A stretch of 64,000 bases of DNA from Hyphomicrobiales bacterium (GTDB lineage: Bacteria; Pseudomonadota; Alphaproteobacteria; Rhizobiales; Beijerinckiaceae), in NCBI GenBank assembly GCA_028868735.1, contig JAGWTW010000004.1, forward strand, positions 21,166 to 85,165, given 5' to 3'. A program made the position numbers and the translations under genes. Numbering within the stretch: the stretch's first letter is position 1; every line of letters begins with the position of its first letter. The notes beneath the pieces were generated by a model that was given only the letters and a program-made list of their open reading frames with translations, searched no databases and was not told where the DNA came from. This document shows positions 18,767 through 26,452 of this stretch, piece after piece.

Positions 18767-19657
18767 TCACCTTGCTTCGTGGCGGGCGATGAACGCTTCA
18801 ATTTCCGCGCGCGTTTCCCGCGGCGATTCTTCGGGCAGGAAATGGCCGCAATCGATCGCGCGGCCGCTGACGTCATCGGCGACCTCTCGCCAGTCGGCGA
18901 GGCAATCGAACATCTTGCCGACAATTGCGCGGGCCCCCCACAACGCCAGAACTGGCGTTTTGATCTTCTTTCCGCGATCGGCGCGATCATGTTCGAGATC
19001 GATCGTTCCTGCGGCGCGATAGTCCTCGCAGGACGCATGAACGGCGCGCGGGTCGGCGAAGGCGCGCACGTAAGCCTCGATCGCCCGGCGATCGAAGGCC
19101 GAGAGATCGGGTTCGGCGCGCCCGACACGGCCGAGAATATTGAATGGGACCTGGCCTGCGAGCATCTGTTCGGGCAGGGGCGCGGGCTGCAGCATCAGGA
19201 ACCAGTGATAATAGGCGGTCGCAAACGCGAGATCGGTGCTTTCGAACATTTTCAGCGTCGGCGAAATATCGAGCACGGTCAGCGTGCGCACGCGCGATTC
19301 GTGATCGCGCGTCAGGCGATGGGCCACGCGGGCGCCGCGGTCGTGACCGACGAGATGAAAGGTCTGATGGCCGAGCTTCTCCATCAATTCGACCATATCG
19401 CGTCCCATCGCGCGCTTCGAATAATTGGCGTGGTCGGGCAAACCTTCCGGCTTCGAACTGTCGCCGTAGCCGCGCAGATCCGCGCAGACGACGCGATATT
19501 TCCGCGCCAGCTCCGGCGCGATCTTGTGCCAGCACACATGCGTCTCGGGATAGCCGTGCAACAGGAGAACCGGCTCGCCGGCGCCGGCCGCTACATAATG
19601 GATCGTCGCTTCGCTCGTTTCGGCGTAGCCGCGCTCGAATCCTTCGAAAAACATCAT
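18767..19657 (-). CDS. alpha/beta hydrolase, fluoroacetate (haloacetate) dehalogenase-like
   Basis: A 296-residue alpha/beta-hydrolase. The nucleophile position holds Asp, not Ser: LVGHDRGARVAHR. The two arginines after the Asp match Arg111 and Arg114 that hold the carboxylate in fluoroacetate dehalogenase. The cap has YYHWFLMLQPAP, matching the His-Trp halide pocket, and YRAAGTIDLE matches the region of its Tyr. GHFLPEE carries the catalytic His. Haloacetate dehalogenases release glycolate. Two adjacent ATGs (19657, 19654) follow AGGAG. It is the last gene of the SDR-RLP-kinase operon, 14 bases after the kinase gene. A role as an epoxide hydrolase or lactonase remains possible. Confidence 0.82.
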   Translation of the reverse strand: MMFFEGFERGYAETSEATIHYVAAGAGEPVLLLHGYPETHVCWHKIAPELARKYRVVCADLRGYGDSSKPEGLPDHANYSKRAMGRDMVELMEKLGHQTFHLVGHDRGARVAHRLTRDHESRVRTLTVLDISPTLKMFESTDLAFATAYYHWFLMLQPAPLPEQMLAGQVPFNILGRVGRAEPDLSAFDRRAIEAYVRAFADPRAVHASCEDYRAAGTIDLEHDRADRGKKIKTPVLALWGARAIVGKMFDCLADWREVADDVSGRAIDCGHFLPEESPRETRAEIEAFIARHEAR

Positions 19658-19671
19658 CTCGCTCCTGCGCG

Positions 19672-21042
19672 TTACGCGGCGCCGCCACGCCGCGCAGCGA
19701 TGAAGAAATCCGGCGCCCCGACCTGACCGCCCTTCAGAGCGATCTCGAGACCGTCGCGATCGGCGCGGTCCGAATGCGCGCGACAGAGCGGCGCGCCCGG
19801 CGCAAGCGGCGCGATCGCCGTCAACGCGTCGACGCCCAGCAGCGAAGCTGCGCGGCCCGAGGTGTCGCCGCCGGAAATGACGGCGCGTTTGAGCTTCGCT
19901 TCGGTCAGAACCCGGTCGAGGATTTCGCCGAGCCCGGCGCCGACGCGTTCGTTGACGCTTTCGATCGGCGCGCCCGACGCGGCCACGGCGTTCCTGAAGG
20001 CGGCGACCGCCGGATCGTCCGGGCCAGCCGCCGTATGGACGAGCGGGTCGCGCCCTTGCCCGATCGCAGCGAGCATCGCCGCAGCGCAACGCATCGTTTC
20101 AGCCTTCCATGCCGCCGCATCGACGGCGCACTCAGCCTCGAGCGGAATGGCGACGAAGCCATTTTCGCGCGCGCAGGAGATTTGCGCGGCGGTGACGGGC
20201 GAGACAGAACCGGACACGCAGGCGATGCGATCGGCGGGGCCGGCATTGAAGGTCTTTTGCGGTTCGGGAATAAGCTCCGCCTCGCGCCAGTAGGCGGCGA
20301 GCGCCGCCTCGAACCCCTGCGAACCCACGCCGAAGGTCGGGTGCGCGCCGCGCTCCCACACCAGTCGTCCGGCTTCGATCAGCGTCTCGCGGTCGAGAAC
20401 GTCGATCGAAACGATTTGTGCGCCGTCGGCGATCTGCTGCTCCAGTTGCGCTTCGGCGCCGCCGCGTTTCATCGCGACGAAATCGACAAGCCCGACCCGT
20501 TTCTGCGTCTGGCTGGCGAGATGCCGGCCGAGGTCGGCCTCGGCCATCGGCGTCGTCGGATGGCGCGCCATCACCGGATGTCGGTCGAGCCTGTAGGGGA
20601 CGCCTTGCGCGCCGGCGAACAAAGTGCCGATCGCCTGCCATCGCCCCATGTGCGGATCGGCGACGATCATCGGCGTCCAGCCGCGAAACCGGCGCGCGGC
20701 AATATCGATCGCGCGTCCGATCGAGCCGATATGCGGCGCGGAATCGAACGTCGAACACACTTTGTAGTGGATCACCGGCGCGCCGGTCGATGCGAGCATA
20801 TCGAACACGGCGGGGAGATTGTCGTCCATCCACGCCGGGCTCTTGGCGCGCGCGACGCCCGCGAGGCCGATCACCCGATATCCTGCGAAAGCGGCAAGAC
20901 GGGCGGGCGTCGGCGGCTCCAGAAACAGAACTGTGTCGAGGCCCACGAAGGCGGTCGCCTCCATCGCGGCGGAGGAGCCCGTGAAATCGTCGCCGTAGAA
21001 GGCGATCAGCGGGCCCGTGGGCAGCGGGCGTACCGCTCTCAT
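19672..21042 (-). CDS. oiaK: four-carbon acid sugar kinase family protein (DUF1537), OiaK-like
   Basis: A 456-residue kinase. The N-terminal sugar-acid-binding domain has the family motif YGDDFTGSSA (Asp18/Asp19). The C-terminal nucleotide-binding domain has ISGGDTSGRAASLLG. DUF1537 kinases phosphorylate sugar acids such as threonate, denbinobin-type tetronates or 3-oxo-isoapionate. The start ATG overlaps the RuBisCO-like gene stop by four bases (ATGA), so the two are likely translated together. A kinase coupled to an RLP is the arrangement expected for 3-oxo-isoapionate kinase OiaK; the precise substrate is inferred from neighbours only. Confidence 0.75.
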   Translation of the reverse strand: MRAVRPLPTGPLIAFYGDDFTGSSAAMEATAFVGLDTVLFLEPPTPARLAAFAGYRVIGLAGVARAKSPAWMDDNLPAVFDMLASTGAPVIHYKVCSTFDSAPHIGSIGRAIDIAARRFRGWTPMIVADPHMGRWQAIGTLFAGAQGVPYRLDRHPVMARHPTTPMAEADLGRHLASQTQKRVGLVDFVAMKRGGAEAQLEQQIADGAQIVSIDVLDRETLIEAGRLVWERGAHPTFGVGSQGFEAALAAYWREAELIPEPQKTFNAGPADRIACVSGSVSPVTAAQISCARENGFVAIPLEAECAVDAAAWKAETMRCAAAMLAAIGQGRDPLVHTAAGPDDPAVAAFRNAVAASGAPIESVNERVGAGLGEILDRVLTEAKLKRAVISGGDTSGRAASLLGVDALTAIAPLAPGAPLCRAHSDRADRDGLEIALKGGQVGAPDFFIAARRGGAA

Positions 21043-22301
21043 GCCGCCATTTCCAGAGCGCGCTGCAGGTTCGGCCGCGTGCGCGCGAAGTCGGCGAGCG
21101 GAACGCCGCCGAGCGCGGCTTCCCACGCTTCCTGCATGGCGGCGACGCCGGCGGCCGCGCCGAGCGGATGCGCCATGATGCCGCCGCCGGCCGTGACGAT
21201 GAGATCGGCGGATCCGAGGCCCTGATAGGTCGCAGGCGCCTGACGCGCTGTCTGCGCGGAGGAGAAGACAGGCAGCACCTTACAGGGCTTGTCGTCGAAC
21301 AGGGGCGTCAGGCAGGCGCGCGCGGACGCGAGGCTGCTCTCGTCGCTCTCGGCGAATTTGTTGCCGACGCCGTTGACATGCATGTGGTCCGCGCCGGCGA
21401 GACGCCAGATCTTCTGCCAGGCGATGTAGGACCACCCGAGCATGGGATGACGCGTGAGATAGCCCCAGCCGTTGCGGTGCGCGTGGATCGGCAATTCGCA
21501 GAAGCGCCGCAATTCGACCATGCCGACGAGGCCGACGGAATTGAGGCTCGCCATGGCGCAGGTCGCCCCATGCTTCATGAGAAGATCGTGCCGCCGTCGC
21601 ATCTGATCGAGATCGCCGGTCAGGTTGAAGGCGAACATCACCTTCTTTCCGGTGCGCTGCGCATGATCGTTGACGACGCGCATTACGGATTCGACGCGTT
21701 GGTCGAACGGACAGGCCGGGCCGTCCGCCTGCAGCTCGTCGTCCTTGATGAAGTCGATCCCGGCGCGGCAGAGTTCTTCGACGAGCGCGGCGGATTCCTG
21801 CGGGCCAAGGCCGACGCTCGGCTTGATGATGGTGCCGATTAGCGGGCGCCGCTCGACCCCGGCGAGGCGACGCGTCCCCTCGACGCCGAAGCGCGGGCCG
21901 GCATAGGCGGTCGAGAATTCGTGCGGCAGCCGGATGTCCAGCAGCTTGAGCCCGGTCACCGACTTCAGTTCGAACAAATTGCCCGCGACGGTCGCGAGCA
22001 GGTTCGGCAAGGAAGGTCCGAGCGTATCGAGCGGCCACGACAGCGTGAGACTCGCGCGGTGGAAGCGTGCGCCGGGCTTCACGTCGAGCCCTGCCGACGG
22101 CAGGGATGGGCCAGCGGGCGCATCGTCGAGCACATCGAGCCGCGTCACTTGCGCCGCTACGCGCGCCTTCAGTTCCGGCGTCTCGCCGGGAATGGCGACG
22201 AATGTGCCGCTCGACTGTTCGCCCGCCATGAAATCGGCGACCCGGCGCACATCGTTCGGCGTCTCCAGAAGATAGTCGGCTTCGATGCGGGCGCTTGCCA
22301 T
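21039..22301 (-). CDS. RuBisCO-like protein with intact catalytic residues (OiaT/OiaX-like)
   Basis: A 420-residue RuBisCO large-chain family protein. Aligned by eye to spinach numbering, it keeps Glu60 (E28), Thr65 (T33), Asn123 (N108), Lys175 (K160, in TIIKPSVGL), carbamylated Lys201 (K186), Asp203 and Glu204 (D188, E189, in FIKDDE), His294/Arg295 (H275/R276, in HAHRNGWG), His327 (H308) and loop-6 Lys334 (K315, in HVNGVGNKF). Apart from Trp66 (Phe34), I see no loss. Known RLPs next to ApnO and DUF1537 kinases act on 3-oxo-isoapionate 4-phosphate: OiaX decarboxylates it, OiaT splits it to glycolate and 3-phosphoglycerate. There is no small-subunit or phosphoribulokinase gene here. Confidence 0.88.
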   Translation of the reverse strand: MASARIEADYLLETPNDVRRVADFMAGEQSSGTFVAIPGETPELKARVAAQVTRLDVLDDAPAGPSLPSAGLDVKPGARFHRASLTLSWPLDTLGPSLPNLLATVAGNLFELKSVTGLKLLDIRLPHEFSTAYAGPRFGVEGTRRLAGVERRPLIGTIIKPSVGLGPQESAALVEELCRAGIDFIKDDELQADGPACPFDQRVESVMRVVNDHAQRTGKKVMFAFNLTGDLDQMRRRHDLLMKHGATCAMASLNSVGLVGMVELRRFCELPIHAHRNGWGYLTRHPMLGWSYIAWQKIWRLAGADHMHVNGVGNKFAESDESSLASARACLTPLFDDKPCKVLPVFSSAQTARQAPATYQGLGSADLIVTAGGGIMAHPLGAAAGVAAMQEAWEAALGGVPLADFARTRPNLQRALEMAA

Positions 22302-22322
22302 GTTCGCTCCGAATGTTCGCGT

Positions 22323-23117
22323 CTAGGCGGATCGGAACGACAGGCCGCCATCGACAGGCAGGCTGACGCCGGTGATATAGGCCGCTTCGTCGGAGGCCAG
22401 AAAAAGGGCGGCTTTCGCAATGTCCCAGGCGGTGCCCATGCGTCCCATCGGGCAGGCGGCGTCGCGCGCACGGACCATTTCGTCTGCATCCTCGTACTGG
22501 CCCGAAATCTGCTGATGGATGAGGGGCGTGTTCATCAGGCCGGGCATGATGGCGTTCGCGCGGATCCCGTCGCCCGCATATTGGAGCGCGAGGCCCATCG
22601 TAAAATTATTCACGGCAGCCTTCGCTGCGTAATAGGCGGCATAGGGGTAGCCGGTCCAGCGGATCGCGGCGATCGAGGAGACGTTGACGATTGCGCCGGA
22701 CCGGCGCGCCAGCATGTGCGGCAAAGCATGTTTGCAGGCGAGGAAGCATCCCGTGACGTTCAGATCGATCGTTCTGCGCCACTCGTCTTCGCTCAATTCG
22801 ATCGGGCCGCCCATGGTCGCGTAGCCGACATTGTTGTGCAGCACGTCGATGCGGCCGTGCGCGGAAATCGTCGCGTCGACGACCGCTTTGACCTCGGCCG
22901 ATTTCGTCACGTCGCATAGTGCGGCAGTCGCCAGATTGCCTTCGCCCGAAATGATGGCGACGGTCTCTTCGGCCGCAGCGCGGTTGGAATCGACGCAAAC
23001 GACATGCGCGCCTTCGCGGGCGAACGTGGTCGCTGTCGCCTTGCCGTTGCCCCAGCCGGGCCCGACCGAGCCCGCGCCGAAAACGATTGCGATCTTGTCC
23101 TGCAACCGCCCAGACAT
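22323..23117 (-). CDS. SDR-family NAD(P)-dependent oxidoreductase
   Basis: A 264-residue classical short-chain dehydrogenase. The nucleotide-binding loop is GAGSVGPGWGNG, the NNVG motif is present (LHNNVGYATMG), the catalytic serine is in VNVSSIAA, and the Tyr-Lys pair is in YYAAKAAV. The frame is open to 23189, but the ATG at 23117 after GGGAGG gives a normal N-terminus. It is the first gene of the minus-strand operon, 21 bases before the RLP gene. It probably oxidises or reduces a hydroxyl in the same pathway; the substrate is not visible. Confidence 0.92.
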   Translation of the reverse strand: MSGRLQDKIAIVFGAGSVGPGWGNGKATATTFAREGAHVVCVDSNRAAAEETVAIISGEGNLATAALCDVTKSAEVKAVVDATISAHGRIDVLHNNVGYATMGGPIELSEDEWRRTIDLNVTGCFLACKHALPHMLARRSGAIVNVSSIAAIRWTGYPYAAYYAAKAAVNNFTMGLALQYAGDGIRANAIMPGLMNTPLIHQQISGQYEDADEMVRARDAACPMGRMGTAWDIAKAALFLASDEAAYITGVSLPVDGGLSFRSA

Positions 23118-23237
23118 CGACCCCGAATCCTCCCGCAGACCTTCGACCGGGCGCAGCCCGAATGCGTCCTTAGCGTTTCTCCGGGACATGAGTACATTCG
23201 CTCCGGGGTCCGCGCCACCCGAGTAATGCGCGCCCCC

Positions 23238-23256
23238 CTGTCAGGAAAAGTCACAC
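23238..23256. promoter_or_regulatory. second LysR-type operator, between the RLP operon and the hydratase gene
   Basis: CTGTCAGGAAAAGTCACAC has the same length and phase as the palindrome before lysR (CTGTGAG-AAAAG-CTCACAG) and shares 14 of 19 bases, including CTGT and TCACA at the ends. It lies in the 234-base divergent gap, about 120 bases before the SDR start and 95 bases before the enoyl-CoA hydratase start. It could serve both. Inferred from motif recurrence. Confidence 0.6.
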
Positions 23257-23351
23257 GGGTCAGCGCCTTTGGAAATTGCGCCGATCGATGGATTGATATG
23301 ACATGCCCGCCGACGCTTGCGGGGCGCGCGACCGAAGGAGGGGATTGAGAG

Positions 23352-24098
23352 ATGACCGAAGAGCTCTTGAAGATCGAGCGTCGCGGGGCGATCGAACATC
23401 TCATTCTCAATCGCCCGGACAGCCTCAATTCGCTGAACCAGCCGCTGGCGGACGCGCTGTTCGCCTATTTTCGCGGAAAGCAGCGCGATGCGGAGACGCG
23501 TGTCATTCTCGTGAGCGGCGCGGGCCGCGGCTTCTGCTCGGGCGCCGATCTTCGGGGTTGGCGGGACCAGACGCCGGACCGCCTGCGCGACGGCCCGGAC
23601 GGCGACTGGCTGCTGCGCGACATGTTGAAGGCCATGCGCGCATGTCCGCAACCGATCGTGGCGCTCGTGCATGGCGCAGCCGCCGGCGGCGGACTCGTGA
23701 TCGCGCTTGCCGCCGATATCATCGTCGTGGGGAGCAGCGCGGCCTTTCATTCGGCTTTCATCAAGATCGGTCTGTCCGGCACGGAACTCGGCGCGGGCTG
23801 GCGGCTGCAGCGCGCGATCGGCATTTCCCGCGCGCGCGAAATGCTGCTGACCGGGCGGCCGATGAACGCAACCGATGCGGTTCGCTGCGGGCTCGCTTCG
23901 GCCGAAGTCGCCGACGAAGACATGATCGCTTATGGATACGCGCTCGCGGAAGACATGCTCAAGGCCGCGCCCGACGCGCTACGCGTCACCAAGCGCAGCC
24001 TCGACGCTACGCTCGAGATTTCGTCTTACGATACGGCGATGGAAGTCGAGGAACGCGGTCAGATCCAGATGGTCCGCGCTGCGCCGACCAAGCGTTGA
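23352..24098 (+). CDS. enoyl-CoA hydratase/isomerase family protein
   Basis: A 248-residue crotonase-fold protein. Both oxyanion-hole segments are visible: GAGRGFCSGADL near residues 57-68 and VHGAAAGGGL near 108-117. The segment after HSAFIKIGLSG reads TELGAG instead of the PGxGG of classical hydratases, so it may be an isomerase, hydrolase or CoA-acid hydratase of the family. The start has AAGGAGG upstream. It is divergent from the SDR-RLP operon across the operator-like site, and may act with the BKACE enzyme on CoA thioesters. Confidence 0.9.
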   Translation: MTEELLKIERRGAIEHLILNRPDSLNSLNQPLADALFAYFRGKQRDAETRVILVSGAGRGFCSGADLRGWRDQTPDRLRDGPDGDWLLRDMLKAMRACPQPIVALVHGAAAGGGLVIALAADIIVVGSSAAFHSAFIKIGLSGTELGAGWRLQRAIGISRAREMLLTGRPMNATDAVRCGLASAEVADEDMIAYGYALAEDMLKAAPDALRVTKRSLDATLEISSYDTAMEVEERGQIQMVRAAPTKR

Positions 24099-24168
24099 CG
24101 AGGCCGGGCGGCGTCCCGTCGACGACGGCGTTACGCGGCGGCGCCAGCCACGTTCGCGCGGCCTAGCA

Positions 24169-25293
24169 TCAATTCTCTCCGAGCAATCGATGGCGAATGC
24201 GGAGGCTGGCCGCGCCGTCTCCGAACGGATTGTGCGCTTGCGACATGCGCGCGTAGTGCGCCGGCTCGTCAAGCAGCCTGAAGGTTTCCGCGACAATCCG
24301 ATTCTGATCCGCGCCGACGAGGATTGCGGTGCCGGCTGCGACGCCTTCCGGTCTCTCCGTCGTCTCCCGCATCACCAGCACCGGCTTGCCGAATGTCGGA
24401 GCTTCTTCCTGAACGCCGCCCGAATCGGTCAAGACAACGTCGGATTGCAACAACAGGTCGACGAAATCGACATACGGCAACGGCGGCGCAAGAATTATAT
24501 TTCGTTCGTTTTTAAGCTTGTGGCTGAAGATATCGGAAACATTCGGATTCGGGTGGACCGAGAGGATGAGCCGCACGTCTCCCCTTGCGACGATTCTGCG
24601 AAACGCTTCGGCGATTTCGTCGACGCCGCGACCAAAATTCTCTCGGCGATGACACGTCGCAAGAACAAGCTTCATGCCAGCCGATCGATTGCCTGCCCAT
24701 TCCGGCGAACGCCGGATACGATCGCCTTCAAGCAGATTTCGCCTCACGTACAGAAGCGCGTCGATCACGGTATTTCCCGTGACGACGATACTCGAATGCG
24801 CAACATTCTCCGCCCGCAAAACCGCCGCCGCCCCCTCCGTCGGCGCGAAATGAATATCGGCGATGCTGGTGACGACCTTGCGGTTCACTTCTTCAGGCCA
24901 CGGTGCGTAAATGTCGTGACTTCGCAGGCCCGCCTCGACATGCGCGACCGGCACTTTGCGATAGTAGGCCGCCAGCGATGCGGCGGCGGTTGTTGCTGTG
25001 TCGCCCTGGACGATGATGCGTGTCGGTTTGTGGTCGTCGATCGTCGCGCAGACGCCGGTCAGCAGCCGGGCGGTCAGCTCCTCGAGCGGCTGGTTCGGGG
25101 TCAGGACGTTCAGATTGACGTCGGCCCTGACGCCGACGAGATCGAGCACCTGGTCGAACATGGGGCCGTGCTGGCCGGTCGCGCAGACCACGACCTCGGC
25201 CCCCGGAGCCTTCCGCAATTCCTTGATCACCGGGAACAGCTTTATCGCTTCGGGCCTGGTGCCCAGACAAACCAGAAAACGTTCGCGCCGCAT
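24169..25293 (-). CDS. wecB: UDP-N-acetylglucosamine 2-epimerase (non-hydrolysing)
   Basis: A 374-residue WecB/MnaA-type epimerase making UDP-ManNAc from UDP-GlcNAc for surface glycans. Family marks: LGTRPEAIKLFPVI at the N-terminus, VEAGLRS near residue 138, HRREN in the second domain, and LTDSGGVQEEAP. Length is normal. It follows a GT4 glycosyltransferase gene by 7 bases in the same direction and ends the minus-strand polysaccharide operon. Confidence 0.94.
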   Translation of the reverse strand: MRRERFLVCLGTRPEAIKLFPVIKELRKAPGAEVVVCATGQHGPMFDQVLDLVGVRADVNLNVLTPNQPLEELTARLLTGVCATIDDHKPTRIIVQGDTATTAAASLAAYYRKVPVAHVEAGLRSHDIYAPWPEEVNRKVVTSIADIHFAPTEGAAAVLRAENVAHSSIVVTGNTVIDALLYVRRNLLEGDRIRRSPEWAGNRSAGMKLVLATCHRRENFGRGVDEIAEAFRRIVARGDVRLILSVHPNPNVSDIFSHKLKNERNIILAPPLPYVDFVDLLLQSDVVLTDSGGVQEEAPTFGKPVLVMRETTERPEGVAAGTAILVGADQNRIVAETFRLLDEPAHYARMSQAHNPFGDGAASLRIRHRLLGEN

Positions 25294-25300
25294 TTCGATC

Positions 25301-26452
25301 TCAAACCAGCCGTGCGGACGCCGCGTAAAGCGTTTCGAACTGACGAAGCGCGGGCCCGATCGAAAATTCGAAGTCCGCCTTGCTCGCTGCGCGCGGGCGC
25401 CGCCCCTCTCCGATCCTGCGCGTCATGGCTGCGACGATCGAGGGCAGATTCGGCGTCCTGCCGTCGCGGCTGAGGCGTTCGATTTCCTCGAGCGTCAACC
25501 GGTCCACGTCGCACGCCGTCGGAACGACCTCGATGTCCGCGCCGCTGCGTTCGAGATCGCGCGCAACGCCGGTGTCGGTCATGATGACCGGGCGGCCGAC
25601 CGCAGCGGCTTCGAGCGCGGCGTTGCCGCAGCCCTCCTGGAGCGTCGTCATCATCGCGCAGTCGACGGCGCCGAGGAGCACGCCCGCAACTTCGTCTTCG
25701 TTCAGATAGCCGGGAAGGGAGAAATGGTCGCGCGCGGGCGACGCATTGATCGCCTGCCGGATCTCGTCATGATATTGCCTGTCGCCGACGTTTCCGAAAA
25801 ACGCGACGTGAAAGTCCCTGCGCCGCGCGTACAATTTTTCCGCCGCCCGCACGAGCGCCATATGGTGCTTGACCCGATGAAACGACGAAAACTGCGCGAA
25901 GAGATAACGATCCTCGGGTATCGCGAACCGGGTCCGCGCGATCGGCGCGGCCGTTCGAAGAGCCTCGACGTCGACGCCATTCGGTATTATCGCGATGTCG
26001 GCGTCGGTCGAGCCGGCGCGCCGCGCGTAATAATCGCGCGCATAGGTCGATACCGCAGTCACCGCATCGCAGCAGTCAATCGCTTCCGCACGCGCACGGA
26101 AGGTCGCGCTGTCGAGCCATGTATACACATTGTGAAGGGTGTAGATCGCGCCGATTCCGAGCGAACGCATTTCGGGCAGCATGAACGTGCTGTAGTGATA
26201 GTGCAGCACATTGATGCGCCTGGCCGCAATCTCGGCGAAAAACGCGTCCGCGCGTCGATCGAGAACCGCCAGGTCGCCTGCGCCCAGTCTGTCAGCGAAA
26301 TAACCGACGCTGGAATTCTCGACAAAGACGGTCGCCTGATGGCCGTTCCGCTTGAGATGTTCGTATAGCCCGAAGACGACCGACTCCAGCCCGCCCTTGT
26401 CGAAGGCGGGCGCGACCAGCCCCACCCGCAGGTTTCGATCAGGCTTGCGCAT
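25301..26452 (-). CDS. glycosyltransferase family 4 protein
   Basis: A 383-residue GT-B-fold glycosyltransferase. The N-terminus has the donor-independent motif APAFDKGGLESVV (glycine loop) and the C-terminal half has EGCGNAALEAAAVGRPVI, the donor-binding E-x7-E region. It is a cytoplasmic enzyme building surface polysaccharide. The start at 26452 overlaps the end of the split glycosyltransferase gene by 14 bases; a slightly earlier ATG (26476) is possible. Sugar and acceptor unknown. Confidence 0.9.
   Translation of the reverse strand: MRKPDRNLRVGLVAPAFDKGGLESVVFGLYEHLKRNGHQATVFVENSSVGYFADRLGAGDLAVLDRRADAFFAEIAARRINVLHYHYSTFMLPEMRSLGIGAIYTLHNVYTWLDSATFRARAEAIDCCDAVTAVSTYARDYYARRAGSTDADIAIIPNGVDVEALRTAAPIARTRFAIPEDRYLFAQFSSFHRVKHHMALVRAAEKLYARRRDFHVAFFGNVGDRQYHDEIRQAINASPARDHFSLPGYLNEDEVAGVLLGAVDCAMMTTLQEGCGNAALEAAAVGRPVIMTDTGVARDLERSGADIEVVPTACDVDRLTLEEIERLSRDGRTPNLPSIVAAMTRRIGEGRRPRAASKADFEFSIGPALRQFETLYAASARLV

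Noticed and set aside
21039..22301. A carbon-fixing RuBisCO (form I-III)
   Set aside because: There is no small subunit or phosphoribulokinase gene, the chain is 420 residues, and the ApnO/kinase context points to a form IV-type role despite the retained catalytic residues.
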